Assembly (NCBI GenBank): GCA_045589215.1
Contig: JAZNOQ010000089.1
Coordinates: forward strand, 1-34,440
Direction of reading: 5' to 3'
DNA length: 34,440 nt
Origin: JAZNOQ01 sp045589215
Lineage (GTDB): Bacteria > Bacillota > Clostridia > Oscillospirales > CAG-272
Position 1 is the stretch's first letter. Every line of letters starts with the position of its first letter. Shown here piece after piece: positions 14,652 through 24,461 of the stretch. The translations under genes and the position numbers were made by a program. A model generated the notes under the pieces. That model ran no database searches and was not told where the DNA came from. It worked only from the letters and a program-made list of their open reading frames with translations.

Positions 14652-17600
14652 TTATGAGAAGATCGTAAGCTGGTCGGTCTCGTCAAGTCCCGTAAGAACG
14701 TTATTGCGGCGCAGGATCTCCACGACCGATTTCGTGAGCTTTGCACGGCTCTGCATATCCTCGATCGAGAAGAAGGGTTCTTCATTCCGCGCGTTTACAA
14801 TGTTCTGTGCGGCATTTTCGCCAAGTCCCGGGAGTGCCGAGAACGGCATGCGGATCGCACCGTTTTCGGGTACGAATGCCTTTGCCTCGGATTTGCGGAT
14901 ATCGATCGGCAGGAACTTGATCTTTCTCGCAAAGCATTCGTTTGCAAGCTGGAGCGACGGGATCATTCCCTGCTCCTTCGGAGACGCCTCCTTGCCGCGC
15001 TTTTCGATATCCTTGATGTAGCTGACAAGATAATTCTTGCCCTTTGCTACGATCTCAGCATCGAAGCCGTGCGGCGCAACGGTAAACATCGCACAGTAGA
15101 ATGCGATCGGCATATGCACCTTATACCACCCGAGACGGATCGCCGACATAACGTAAGCCGCCGCGTGTGCCTTCGGGAACATATACTTGATCTTTTTACA
15201 GGATCCGATGTACCATTCGGGGACGTTATTCTTCCGCATCTCCTCCTCCCACTCGGGGGTGAGACCTCTGCCCTTACGAACCGACTCCATGATCTTGAAG
15301 GCAAGTGCGTTTTCAAGTCCGAAGCGAATCAGGTCGTTCATGATATTGTCACGGCATCCGATAACGTGTGAAATATCACAGATTCCCTCTTTGATGAGGT
15401 CCTGCGCGTTGTTCGTCCAAACGTCGGTTCCGTGGGAAAGTCCCGAGATCTGAAGAAGGTCTGCAAAGGAGCGCGGCTTCGCCTCCTCCACCATCTTCAT
15501 AACGAAGCGTGTACCGAATTCGGGCAGTCCGTAGGTTCCGAGCACGGCATCGATATCCTCGGGCGAAACCCCGAGTGATTTGGTCGAAAGGAAGAGCTCG
15601 TACACCTCGGGATCATTCATCGGAACGTCCATGACGCTCGTATTCGTAAAGCGCTCGATCCACTTATACTTGGTTGGCATATCGTGTCCGAGCTCGTCAA
15701 GCTTCAGAAGTGTATCGTGGAGATATTCGAAGGTAAAATGCGTGGTAACGATATTCGAGGTCGGATCGTCCGCGGGGTGCTGAACCGGGCAGAAATCGTA
15801 GATCTCATACTCCTTCGGCACAACGACGATGCCTCCCGGATGCTGTCCCGTTGAGCGCTTTACGCCAACGCAATGCGAAATGATGCGGTTCATTTCCATT
15901 CGGTTGACCGAGATCCCCTTTTCCTCAAGGTACTTCGCAACGTAGCCGTATGCGGTCTTATCGGCAAGCCCGCCGATCGTTCCGGCACGGAAGACGTTCT
16001 CCGCACCGAACAGCTCCTCGGTGTATTTATGCACCCTACCCTGCACCTCACCCGAGAAGTTCAGGTCGATATCAGGGGATTTATCGCCGTAGAAGCCGAG
16101 GAAGGTCTCGAACGGAATATCGTGTCCGTCGTTGTTCATCTTCGTCCCGCATCTCGGGCAATTTGCGGTTTTCAGGTCAAAGCCCGAGCCAACGCCGTCG
16201 GGATTTGAAAAATCATTATACTGACATTTCGGACACCAATAGTGCGGCGGCAGAGGATTTACCTCCGAGATGCCCGCCATCGATGCGACGAAGGACGATC
16301 CGACCGATCCGCGCGATCCGACGAGATATCCCTGACTCTCGCTGTACCATACGAGCTTTTGCGCGATCATATAAAGCACGGCAAAGCCGTTTTTAATGAT
16401 CGAGGTCAACTCCTTATCAAGACGCTTGGAAACGATCTCAGGAAGCGGATCTCCGTACATCGACTTGGCTCTCTCCCAGCAAATGCGCTGAAGATCCTCC
16501 TCCGCGCCTTCCATATTCGGCGTGAAGGTCCCCTTCGGAAAGGGACGGATGTTTTCGTAATCGATCCGGTCTGCGATGAGGTTCGTATTTTTCACAACGA
16601 CCTCGTATGCCTTTTCCTTGCCGAGATAATCGAACTCCTCAAGCATCTCCTCGGTCGTTCTGAAATACAGATGAACGTCCTTATCGGCGTCCTGGAATTT
16701 TTGACCCTTGAGTAGGATCTTACGGTACAACTCGTCCGCGTCATCAAGAAAATGCGCGTCACAGGTCGCACAAACGGGCTTTCCGAGCTTATCCCCAAGA
16801 GCGATGACCTTGCGGTTCAGATCGCGAAGTCCTTCCTCGTCTGCGATCTTACCGCTGTCAACGAGAAATCGGTTATTAGAGATCGGCTGAATTTCGAGGT
16901 AATCGTAGAATTTTGCGATCTCCTCGATCTCACTCTCGGGCTTTCCCTCGATGATCGCCGTCATAAGCTCACCCGCCTCACACGCAGAGCCGATGATCAG
17001 CCCCTCTCGGAACTTTTCCAGCCTTGTTTTCGGAATACGGGGTGTTCTTTTAAAATAGTTCAGATAGCTTTCGGAAATGAGCCGATAGAGATTCTTTCGC
17101 CCGATCTCGTTTTCAATCAGGATGATCATGTGATGGGGCTTTAGCTTCAGAGGATCCGACTTTGTGCTCATTTCATTTTGAAGATCCCCGAAGGTGCGTA
17201 CATCCTGGGACTCGAGCTTTTCCATCATTTTGAAAAAGATCATCGCAAGCATTTCAGCGTCATCGCACGCTCTGTGGTGATTGAAATCACCAAGCTCGAA
17301 ATACTCCGCAAGCGCGTCAAGCTTGTGCTTTTTCAGCTCGGGGTTCAGATAACGGGAAAGCGCAACCGTGTCAAGATAAGCGTTTTCAAAAGGAATAGCA
17401 AGCTCATTCGCGTTGTGTCGAATAAAGCCCGTGTCAAAATCAGCATTGTGGGCGATCAGAAGTCGATCTCCGCAAAACGCGAGAAATTCGGGGAGTACCT
17501 TGTCGATCGTGTCGGCGTCCTTCACCATTTCGTCGGTGATACCCGTCAGCTTTACGATCTCCTCAGGAATCGGCGTTTCGGGATTTACAAAAACGTTATA

Positions 17601-19073
17601 GCGTTCAAGAACCTTTCCCTCTTTGATCTTGACCGCACCGATCTCCGTGATCTTACAGGTCTGAACCGAGAGACCCGTGGTCTCAATATCAAACACGATA
17701 AATTCGTCGTTGTAAGTGCCTTTGTAGCTTCCGTAGAGCGCACCTGCGGTATCGTTGACGAAATACGCCTCAATACCGTAAATGACCTTTTGTCCGATCT
17801 TTTCGGAGGTGAGCATCGCATCCTGAAAGCCCTGTACGTTTCCGTGGTCTGTGATTGCAACAGCGGGATGTCCCCATTTATTCGCCGTCTTGACCGCAAC
17901 GTCGGGCGGGATCAATGCGTCCATATTGGACATCATCGTGTGCAGATGAAGCTCTACGCGCTTTTCGGGAGCGTTATCCATACGGTCGACGCGCTTGACA
18001 CGCGCAACGTCGCTAAAGAAAAAATAGAGATCGTCAGTTGCAAAATCCTTGCGGGTGTCCTTTTTGACATAACCGCGCATTGCGTATGTACCGCCCTTGG
18101 CGAAAAGTCCCGCAAGCTCCTTGACGTCCTCGGGGGCAACTCCGAACATACGCGCCTCGATCGTCGCGTTTCCGTCGGTCAGACCGAAGGAAATACGGAA
18201 GGAATCCCCCGCACGGTTCGAGTCTTCGGAATAGCAGATCACGTCACCGACAAACGTCACGTTTTTCTGCGGGTGTGTAACCGCTGCGATCTGAACGGGA
18301 CGGATCTCGAAGGGCTCTCCGTAGACGTACTCAGGGCTTGATATATCGAAGGTGGTGTGACCGATGCGAACGCAACCGTCCACCGAAAAATCGGGAGTTG
18401 CATCCTCCTCGTAAACAGACATCACGCGCGTGAGGTTCGAACCATCCGCTTCCGCTGTGGGTGCATTACTGCTACCCTGGTAGGTTGCCCCTGCGTTTCG
18501 CGCCATCTCCTCGTAGTGCCTGTTCGCCTCAGCCGCACTGCGTTCGAGAGACTCGATCGCCTGACGGAAGATCTCGCTCGATTCGCGAACGTAGTCCGCG
18601 GGATGCTCAAGCCGCACCGAAACCGAAAGATCAAATTCCGATCGGATAATACCCGAAATAATGTTCGCAGTTTTCGCGTCATCAAGGAAATTCATTCCTC
18701 CCTCCGAAAGCGGGAGATCGATCACAAGCTCACCGTCCGACAGATGGGTGCGGTACTCACCGAAAAATCCCCGCGCGACAACACCGACACGCTCGGTCTC
18801 CACAAGCACCTCGGGAATATACTGCGCCGAAAACAGCTCCGACGGATAATGCGGGAGGATCCGCACACAGTTCAATTCATACTGTGCGCGGATCTCATTC
18901 TCGATCGCATATAAGGTGTTTTTCGGGACAAGGAAGGGAAAATCTGCCTTGATCTCAAGAATGCGCGATTCCTTGTTTGCCCGAACACTGTAAGCCGTCA
19001 CACCCGCGAGCACCTCGCGATGCTCGCTTCGGGGATTATATTTCGCTAAAAATTCAAGTAATGTTCTCGTCAA
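14652..19073 (-). CDS. polC: DNA polymerase III alpha subunit, PolC type
   Basis: The main replicative polymerase of low-GC Gram-positives, with its own 3'-5' proofreading exonuclease. Parts in order: N-terminal domain (about 1-200), OB-fold (about 260-350), PHP domain with HLHT at 376-379, a DEDD exonuclease inserted in the PHP domain (DIETTG, D462 and E464; HNADFD; DDAEML), the polymerase core with the catalytic SPDIDLNFSG (D1001, D1003), the CPKC...CPRCG zinc module just before it, and a helix-hairpin-helix region near the C-terminus (LPGLGENAAQNIV). At 1473 residues it has the usual length. The start is TTG at 19073, supported by GGAGG 6 nt upstream. It lies 48 nt after ispG in the conserved cluster. 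Confidence 0.98.
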   Translation of the reverse strand: MTRTLLEFLAKYNPRSEHREVLAGVTAYSVRANKESRILEIKADFPFLVPKNTLYAIENEIRAQYELNCVRILPHYPSELFSAQYIPEVLVETERVGVVARGFFGEYRTHLSDGELVIDLPLSEGGMNFLDDAKTANIISGIIRSEFDLSVSVRLEHPADYVRESSEIFRQAIESLERSAAEANRHYEEMARNAGATYQGSSNAPTAEADGSNLTRVMSVYEEDATPDFSVDGCVRIGHTTFDISSPEYVYGEPFEIRPVQIAAVTHPQKNVTFVGDVICYSEDSNRAGDSFRISFGLTDGNATIEARMFGVAPEDVKELAGLFAKGGTYAMRGYVKKDTRKDFATDDLYFFFSDVARVKRVDRMDNAPEKRVELHLHTMMSNMDALIPPDVAVKTANKWGHPAVAITDHGNVQGFQDAMLTSEKIGQKVIYGIEAYFVNDTAGALYGSYKGTYNDEFIVFDIETTGLSVQTCKITEIGAVKIKEGKVLERYNVFVNPETPIPEEIVKLTGITDEMVKDADTIDKVLPEFLAFCGDRLLIAHNADFDTGFIRHNANELAIPFENAYLDTVALSRYLNPELKKHKLDALAEYFELGDFNHHRACDDAEMLAMIFFKMMEKLESQDVRTFGDLQNEMSTKSDPLKLKPHHMIILIENEIGRKNLYRLISESYLNYFKRTPRIPKTRLEKFREGLIIGSACEAGELMTAIIEGKPESEIEEIAKFYDYLEIQPISNNRFLVDSGKIADEEGLRDLNRKVIALGDKLGKPVCATCDAHFLDDADELYRKILLKGQKFQDADKDVHLYFRTTEEMLEEFDYLGKEKAYEVVVKNTNLIADRIDYENIRPFPKGTFTPNMEGAEEDLQRICWERAKSMYGDPLPEIVSKRLDKELTSIIKNGFAVLYMIAQKLVWYSESQGYLVGSRGSVGSSFVASMAGISEVNPLPPHYWCPKCQYNDFSNPDGVGSGFDLKTANCPRCGTKMNNDGHDIPFETFLGFYGDKSPDIDLNFSGEVQGRVHKYTEELFGAENVFRAGTIGGLADKTAYGYVAKYLEEKGISVNRMEMNRIISHCVGVKRSTGQHPGGIVVVPKEYEIYDFCPVQHPADDPTSNIVTTHFTFEYLHDTLLKLDELGHDMPTKYKWIERFTNTSVMDVPMNDPEVYELFLSTKSLGVSPEDIDAVLGTYGLPEFGTRFVMKMVEEAKPRSFADLLQISGLSHGTDVWTNNAQDLIKEGICDISHVIGCRDNIMNDLIRFGLENALAFKIMESVRKGRGLTPEWEEEMRKNNVPEWYIGSCKKIKYMFPKAHAAAYVMSAIRLGWYKVHMPIAFYCAMFTVAPHGFDAEIVAKGKNYLVSYIKDIEKRGKEASPKEQGMIPSLQLANECFARKIKFLPIDIRKSEAKAFVPENGAIRMPFSALPGLGENAAQNIVNARNEEPFFSIEDMQSRAKLTKSVVEILRRNNVLTGLDETDQLTIFS

Positions 19074-19121
19074 AAGAAGCCTCCGACTCTATAAGCAATC
19101 AAATAAACAAAATTTAAAAAA

Positions 19122-20210
19122 TCAAAGTGTCGCCGCCATACCACGGATCTCGCGGATCAGCGTTTCGATGATACGGTCCTCGGAGATCTTTCCAACGACG
19201 ATCCCCTTACGGAAGAGCGCAGCCTCTCCTTTGCCGCCCGCGATGCCGATATCAGCCTCCTTCGCTTCTCCGGGGCCGTTTACGATGCATCCCATCAGAG
19301 CAACCTTTACAGGCACGTCCGATAATCCCTCCCGCTTCACCGCTTCTTCAAAGTCTCTCACAAGAGCGATCAGGTCGATCTTCGTTCTGCCGCAGGTCGG
19401 ACAGCTGACGATATCAAGACCACTCTGCCCCGAAATACCGACGGCATGAAGGATCTTCTTGGCGGCGTCAAGCTCCTCCTCGGGCTTGTCCGTGAGAGAG
19501 ACGCGTAGCGTGTCACCGATGCCGTCACACAAAAGCGCACCGATGCCGATCGCACTCTTAATGCTTCCCATCTCCTTACTGCCAGCCTCGGTCACACCGA
19601 GATGAAAGGGGTAATCACAGCGCTCGGCAAGCATACGGTTCGCATCGATCATTTCCTTCGGACTTGACGCCTTGATCGAAATGACCGTGTCAAAAAAACC
19701 ATATCGTTCGAGCAGCTCCGCGTGGTAGACCGCGCTTTCGCAAAGAGCCTCTGCTGTCGGAGAGCCGTACCGCGCCAGAATATGCTTTTCGAGAGATCCG
19801 CTGTTGACTCCGATGCGGATCGGGATACCGCGCGCGCGGCAAGCCTCACAAACTGCCCGCACGTTTTCATCATCTCCAATGTTCCCGGGATTGATGCGGA
19901 TCTTGTCAATGCCGTACTCGGCACATTTCAGCGCGATGCGATAATCGAAATGAATGTCGGCAACGATCGGCACGTCAACGCCTGCCGCCTTGATCCTTTT
20001 CACGGTCTCTGCCGCCTCAAGATCGGGGACGGTGATGCGAACGATGTCACATCCTACAGAAGCAAGCGAACGGATCTGTTCGATCGTTTTTTCTGCATCG
20101 TGCGTGTCGGTATTGGTCATGGATTGGATCGCGATCGGATTGCGACCCCCGATGGAGACATTTCCGATCCGCACCTCTCTTGCCTTACGTCTGATAGTTT
20201 GATAGTCCAT
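19122..20210 (-). CDS. ispG: 4-hydroxy-3-methylbut-2-enyl diphosphate synthase (IspG/GcpE)
   Basis: Iron-sulfur enzyme of the methylerythritol phosphate (MEP) pathway that converts the cyclic diphosphate MEcPP to HMBPP. The N-terminal TIM-barrel half opens with VRIGNVSIGG and IQSMTNTDTHDAEKT. The C-terminal iron-sulfur half carries the three cluster cysteines C270 and C273 (SCPTCGRT) and C308 (MGCIVNGPGE), with E315 as the expected fourth ligand. At 362 residues it is the normal bacterial short form. With dxr in the same cluster it shows that this organism makes isoprenoids by the MEP route, here beside uppS, which uses the product. Confidence 0.97.
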   Translation of the reverse strand: MDYQTIRRKAREVRIGNVSIGGRNPIAIQSMTNTDTHDAEKTIEQIRSLASVGCDIVRITVPDLEAAETVKRIKAAGVDVPIVADIHFDYRIALKCAEYGIDKIRINPGNIGDDENVRAVCEACRARGIPIRIGVNSGSLEKHILARYGSPTAEALCESAVYHAELLERYGFFDTVISIKASSPKEMIDANRMLAERCDYPFHLGVTEAGSKEMGSIKSAIGIGALLCDGIGDTLRVSLTDKPEEELDAAKKILHAVGISGQSGLDIVSCPTCGRTKIDLIALVRDFEEAVKREGLSDVPVKVALMGCIVNGPGEAKEADIGIAGGKGEAALFRKGIVVGKISEDRIIETLIREIRGMAATL

Positions 20211-20257
20211 AAAATCACCTTGCGCTTACGGTTAATTTCATTTGTTGATCGGTTCGG

Positions 20258-21469
20258 TTACGACGTACCGAACAGCTTTGACACGATCCCGCTGATATCC
20301 TTGACCGTAATGACGATCATCAGAAGCATCAGGACCGCGAGTCCTGCGAGGTTGATGATTCCCTTGATCTTTTCGGGAACCGGTCTGCGGATGATGAGCT
20401 CGATAAAGCAGATCAGAAGCTGTCCGCCGTCAAGCGCGGGAAACGGAAGCAGGTTCATTACGCCGAGATTGATCGAAATGACGGTCACGATATAAAGGAG
20501 CGAGATCGCACTCTGCTTCGCCGCATCGACCATCACCTCGGTGACTCCGACTGCGCCCGAAACCGATTCCATTCCAAACCGCCCGCTGAAAAGTCCCTTC
20601 AACGAATCCCAAACCATTTTTACGGTTGAGCAGGAGCGCCAGAAAGCCGCGGAAATGCGGTCTCCGAGGGTCACGATCTCGTCTGCATAGGCGTAAAAGC
20701 CGAAGTCCTGCATACCGACGAGAGCTCCCCCTTCTTCCATTGTCGGGAATACCACGTTCTCAACAACGAGCACCTTGCCGTCCCGCTCTACGGTAATGTC
20801 GAGCGGCTCGTAGCCCTGATACATAATTTCGTAGGAAACCTCGTATCCCGTATGAACGCGGGTACTGCCGATCTTAAGGATCTTATCCTTGTTTTGCAGA
20901 AGCCCTTCGCCCTCGCTCATATAAACGGTTTCCGCGTGCTCCCCCTCGCGGTTATACCAGATCGCGGTCGTGGTATAGGTCGAGTTGCAAACGAGAATGA
21001 ACATCAGGATGAAGCCGAGAAGCACGTTCATAAAAGGTCCTGCAACGAGGATCAGCATTCTTTGCCAGATACTCTTTTTGCAAAGCGCGTTCGGATCGTC
21101 CGAGTCCTCATTCTCCCCTTCCATACTGACGAACCCGCCAATCGGGAAAGCACGGATCGAATAGATCGTATAGGGCGAATGAATTTCTTCGTCCTCCACG
21201 GGTTCCTTCTCTCCTTCGATCGGCTTCGGAGGACGGGGATCTACAGAAAACTCGTTATCAATAGCGGCGGCTTCCGCCTCTGACTGTTTCCGTTTCTTTT
21301 CGGCGCGGCGTTTTCCGGGGCAGAAAGACACGAGCCTCGGTCCCATACCGATCGAAAACTCGTGAACGGTTACCTTACAAGCACGTGCCACAAGAAAGTG
21401 ACCAAGCTCATGAATGAAAATCAATGCGCCAAACACAAGAATGGCGAGTAAAATATACAAAAAAACCAA
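20258..21469 (-). CDS. rseP: RseP/RasP-type site-2 intramembrane metalloprotease
   Basis: Zinc protease that cleaves membrane-embedded substrates such as anti-sigma factors and leftover signal peptides. H20, E21 and H24 in IHELGH form the active site in the first membrane helix, and D347 in NLLPFPALDGGQL completes it. A single PDZ-like region lies at about 190-275 (GEGLLQNKDKILKIGS). Hydrophobic spans are seen at about 3-28, 133-160, 315-340 and 375-398. Unusual is a highly charged insertion at about 54-98 (RRAEKKRKQSEAEAAA, then an acidic stretch) between the first helix and YTIYSIRAFPIGGFV, where many relatives have only a few residues. The gene lies between dxr and ispG as in related genomes. 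Confidence 0.95.
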   Translation of the reverse strand: MVFLYILLAILVFGALIFIHELGHFLVARACKVTVHEFSIGMGPRLVSFCPGKRRAEKKRKQSEAEAAAIDNEFSVDPRPPKPIEGEKEPVEDEEIHSPYTIYSIRAFPIGGFVSMEGENEDSDDPNALCKKSIWQRMLILVAGPFMNVLLGFILMFILVCNSTYTTTAIWYNREGEHAETVYMSEGEGLLQNKDKILKIGSTRVHTGYEVSYEIMYQGYEPLDITVERDGKVLVVENVVFPTMEEGGALVGMQDFGFYAYADEIVTLGDRISAAFWRSCSTVKMVWDSLKGLFSGRFGMESVSGAVGVTEVMVDAAKQSAISLLYIVTVISINLGVMNLLPFPALDGGQLLICFIELIIRRPVPEKIKGIINLAGLAVLMLLMIVITVKDISGIVSKLFGTS

Positions 21470-21508
21470 CTGCTTCTCCCCTCCTTCGGGAGACGTTAAA
21501 ATAAAACA

Positions 21509-22693
21509 TCAAACTTTACATAGGAGTCCCTGGATACGCTCGTTTGCTTTCGCGCGCGCTTCTTTGTCGCAAAGCAGGATCTCATCAAGTGCTTTCAAAG
21601 ATGCCGCAGTTCCCTCCATATCGAACAGAACACCCGTAACGACGTCCATAATATCGGTAAATCCGATCCTATGGGCAAGGAACGCCGCAACCGCGACCTC
21701 GTTCGCTGCGTTGAGTACCGCAGGAAGTGCGCCGCCCATTCGTACGGCGCGGAACGCCGCACCAAGCAGGACAAAAGTATCGAGATCGGGCTTTCCAAAG
21801 GTCAATGTGCCGAGTTTTGTAAAGTCGATCGGCTCGATCACAGCGCTGCTACGGTGCGGTGCGGTGAGAGCGTACTGCACACAAAGCCGCATATCGGGTA
21901 CGGAAAGCTGTGCGATCACGCTATGGTCAATATATTCCACCATCGAGTGAATTATACTCTCCCTCTGAACAACGACCTCGATCTGATCGGGCGAAACGCC
22001 GAACAGATGCACCGCCTCGATGACCTCAAAGCCCTTATTCATCAGCGTCGCGCTGTCTATTGTGATCTTCGCGCCCATTTTCCACGTCGGATGCGCGAGC
22101 GCACGCTCGACTGTGATCTGTGAAAGCTCCTCGCGCGTCTTTCCGTAGAACGGTCCGCCCGAGGCGGTAAGAAGAATGCGACGAATGGGATTGCCGTTGC
22201 TCCCCGCAAGGCATTGTGCGATCGCACAGTGCTCGCTGTCAACGGGAAGGATCTCGACGCCCTTTTCGCGTGCGCGAGACATCACGATCTCACCTGCTAC
22301 GACGAGAGATTCCTTATTTGCAAGCGCAAGCCGCTTTCCCGTATCGATCGCCGCAAGCGTCGGGAGAAGCCCTGCCTCTCCGATGATCGAATTCTCGACA
22401 ACGTCGGCGTTCGCCTTACGTATCATTTCGCAAATACCGCTTTCGCCCGCATAAACGACCGTATCGGTATCGCTGATCGCGGATTTTAGCTCCTTTGCGG
22501 CGTTTTCGTCTGCCATCGCACAGAAGCGCGGGTGAAATTCCCTCACCTGTTCTTCAACGCGCTTTACATTACGTTGCGCGCTGATACCGAGAAGGGTCAC
22601 TCCCGTTTCGCGCACGACGTCAAGCGCCTGTTCTCCGACCGATCCCGTCGAGCCGAGAACGACCATTGTCTTCGGTGTATTCGTATCCTTCAT
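21509..22693 (-). CDS. dxr: 1-deoxy-D-xylulose 5-phosphate reductoisomerase
   Basis: First committed enzyme of the MEP isoprenoid pathway, using NADPH to make methylerythritol phosphate; the target of fosmidomycin. The NADPH-binding GSTGSVGEQALDV is at the N-terminus, and metal ligands D152 and E154 lie in PVDSEHCAIAQ. The LLTASGGPFYG and HPTWKMGAKITIDSATLMNKG blocks are complete, as is NAANEVAV. The ATG at 22693 is chosen because GGAG lies 6 nt upstream; another ATG at 22705 would add MEIL but has a poorly spaced site. About 394 residues, normal length. It starts 34 nt after the cdsA stop. Confidence 0.97.
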   Translation of the reverse strand: MKDTNTPKTMVVLGSTGSVGEQALDVVRETGVTLLGISAQRNVKRVEEQVREFHPRFCAMADENAAKELKSAISDTDTVVYAGESGICEMIRKANADVVENSIIGEAGLLPTLAAIDTGKRLALANKESLVVAGEIVMSRAREKGVEILPVDSEHCAIAQCLAGSNGNPIRRILLTASGGPFYGKTREELSQITVERALAHPTWKMGAKITIDSATLMNKGFEVIEAVHLFGVSPDQIEVVVQRESIIHSMVEYIDHSVIAQLSVPDMRLCVQYALTAPHRSSAVIEPIDFTKLGTLTFGKPDLDTFVLLGAAFRAVRMGGALPAVLNAANEVAVAAFLAHRIGFTDIMDVVTGVLFDMEGTAASLKALDEILLCDKEARAKANERIQGLLCKV

Positions 22694-22727
22694 AAGAATC
22701 TCCATAGCCTCTACGGGACGATCTCAT

Positions 22728-23600
22728 TTATACGATCGGAGCAAAAAGATCTGCTCCGAAAAGTCCGCCCGATATGGTCGAGCAAATAAGAAGAACGATC
22801 GAAACCGCAAGAACCGAGTCGAAGCGATCGAGCGCACCGCCGTGACCGGGCATGATCTTGCCGAAATCCTTGATATTATAATGACGCTTAAAGAGAGACA
22901 TTGCAAGGTCTCCGATCTGCGAAACGATCGAAATAAAGAATGCGCTGATGAGAAGTGCGGGATAATTTGCCTGAATCGATCCGCTCGCGATCCACGCTTC
23001 GACGATAAGAGCATACAATCCAAAGAAAAGCACGCAGCAGAGGATTCCGCCGATGCTTCCCTCCACGGTCTTTTTGGGGCTGACGTCAGGAATGAGCTTA
23101 TGCCTTCCGAACGCGCGGCCGCAAAAATATGCGGCGGAATCGGTGATCCACGCGCCGATGAATATGAGGGCAAAAAGATATTTTCCCTCGGGCATGATCT
23201 GTCTCGTGTACAAAATCGCATTCAGCCCCACAAGGATATAAATGCACCCGATCGATGCAGCAGAGGCATCGGTTATAGGCATTTTGCCCTTCGAAAAGAT
23301 CGCCGCGGGATATGTCCAGATCACAAAGAAGAATACGAGCAGAAGCAGCACTGCACTGATCGGCACACCGAGCTCAAGCTTTGTGGAAAGATATAAATAG
23401 GTCGGCACAAGCACCGCCGCAAGATAATACGGAAGTGAAAAAACGATCTGCCTATGTACGTTGCAGCAACGAAGCATCTCGAACACGGCAAGCACCGAAA
23501 CGATCGCGATCGCGATGGGGAGCGCGACGGTTCCCGAAAAGATCACGATCGGAATAAAGATCATCAGTGCGACGATCGAGGATATGATGCGAATTTTCAT
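22728..23600 (-). CDS. cdsA: Phosphatidate cytidylyltransferase
   Basis: Integral membrane enzyme that makes CDP-diacylglycerol from phosphatidic acid and CTP, the branch point of phospholipid synthesis. The family signature is complete near the C-terminus: SQIGDLAMSLFKRH, then KDFGKIMPGHGGALDRFDS. Also typical are AWITDSAAYFCGRAFGRHKL and SPKKTVEGSIGG. There are about eight hydrophobic spans over 290 residues, close to the family's usual 260-290. It follows uppS by 28 nt. Confidence 0.96.
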   Translation of the reverse strand: MKIRIISSIVALMIFIPIVIFSGTVALPIAIAIVSVLAVFEMLRCCNVHRQIVFSLPYYLAAVLVPTYLYLSTKLELGVPISAVLLLLVFFFVIWTYPAAIFSKGKMPITDASAASIGCIYILVGLNAILYTRQIMPEGKYLFALIFIGAWITDSAAYFCGRAFGRHKLIPDVSPKKTVEGSIGGILCCVLFFGLYALIVEAWIASGSIQANYPALLISAFFISIVSQIGDLAMSLFKRHYNIKDFGKIMPGHGGALDRFDSVLAVSIVLLICSTISGGLFGADLFAPIV

Positions 23601-23628
23601 TGACTAAGCACCTCTTCTCTAAAACGAA

Positions 23629-24342
23629 TTATATACCGCCGTAACGGCGTTTACGTGAATAAAATGAGTCGATCGCCGCGTCAACGGCCTCGTCGTCCAT
23701 ATCGGGCCACAGCGTATCGGTAAAATAAAGCTCGGCATACGCTGCCTGCCACAAAAGAAAATTCGAAAGGCGTAGATCCCCACCCGTCCGAACGATCATA
23801 TCGACAGGTGGAAGCTCTGCCGTATAAAGAGCATTTGTGATATCGTCCTCGGTGATCTCACGCCTTCCCGCAAGAGACAGCTTTCGGAACGCCTCTGTGA
23901 GTTCAGCGCGCCCACCGTAATTCAGGGCAATATTCACCGTTATCGGATACTGCTTCGTGATCTCCCGAACGGTTTCCATCTTTTTACGGAACCCATCTGA
24001 AAAAGCAGTGATATCTCCCGAAAAGGTAACGCGGAAGCGATTTTTTGCGTGATCACGGATGCAATCATCAAGATAGCGCTCAAGAAGTGTAAGGATCGCG
24101 TCGACCTCTCTCTTCGGGCGCTTCCAATTTTCCGTAGAAAACGCATAGACCGTCATAACCTCGATCCCGCGCTTCTTACAGTGCTCTGCCACACGCTGAA
24201 GTGCCTTTACACCTGCACGGTGTCCGAATTCGCGCACTTGTCCGCGGCGCTGTGCCCACCGTCCGTTTCCGTCCATAATAAACGCAATGTGCCGTAGGGT
24301 TCCGACTTCCCCCGCGCCCTCGCTGATCTTTCGTTCTGCCAT
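23629..24342 (-). CDS. uppS: Isoprenyl transferase (undecaprenyl diphosphate synthase)
   Basis: Cis-prenyl transferase that extends farnesyl diphosphate with isopentenyl units to the C55 carrier lipid of cell-wall synthesis. D24 in IAFIMDGNGRWA binds magnesium and diphosphate. TVYAFSTENWKRP, LNYGGRAELTEA, DMIVRTGGDLRLSNFLLWQ and AYAELYFTDTLWPD are all as expected. It has 237 residues, a normal length. AAAGGA precedes the ATG by 9 nt. A 119-bp gap with a terminator-like hairpin separates it from frr, so uppS and the genes after it may be expressed at a level different from rpsB-frr. Confidence 0.97.
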   Translation of the reverse strand: MAERKISEGAGEVGTLRHIAFIMDGNGRWAQRRGQVREFGHRAGVKALQRVAEHCKKRGIEVMTVYAFSTENWKRPKREVDAILTLLERYLDDCIRDHAKNRFRVTFSGDITAFSDGFRKKMETVREITKQYPITVNIALNYGGRAELTEAFRKLSLAGRREITEDDITNALYTAELPPVDMIVRTGGDLRLSNFLLWQAAYAELYFTDTLWPDMDDEAVDAAIDSFYSRKRRYGGI

Positions 24343-24375
24343 ACCGTCCGTTCCTTTCGGGAAAATACGTAGTTA

Positions 24376-24427
24376 TCAAAAACACGGGACATCTTAAAGC
24401 GAAACACTTGATAGATGAGTCCCGTGT
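24376..24427 (-). terminator. Possible attenuator or internal terminator between frr and uppS
   Basis: On the minus strand ACACGGGAC pairs perfectly with GTCCCGTGT (24382-24390 with 24419-24427), extended by ATC/GAT across a two-base bulge, and is followed by a short T4 run. Upstream, directly after the frr stop, is a second dyad, ACCGCACGTGCGGT (24445-24458). No promoter is seen between this site and uppS, so read-through must feed the downstream genes. Confidence 0.6.
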
Positions 24428-24461
24428 ATGTTGCGCCTGAAACGACCGCACGTGCGGTGCA

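Noticed and set aside
17178..18341. A 387-codon open frame on the plus strand
   Set aside because: It lies wholly antisense to polC, whose domains are complete there, and its translation has no recognisable motif or ribosome binding site.
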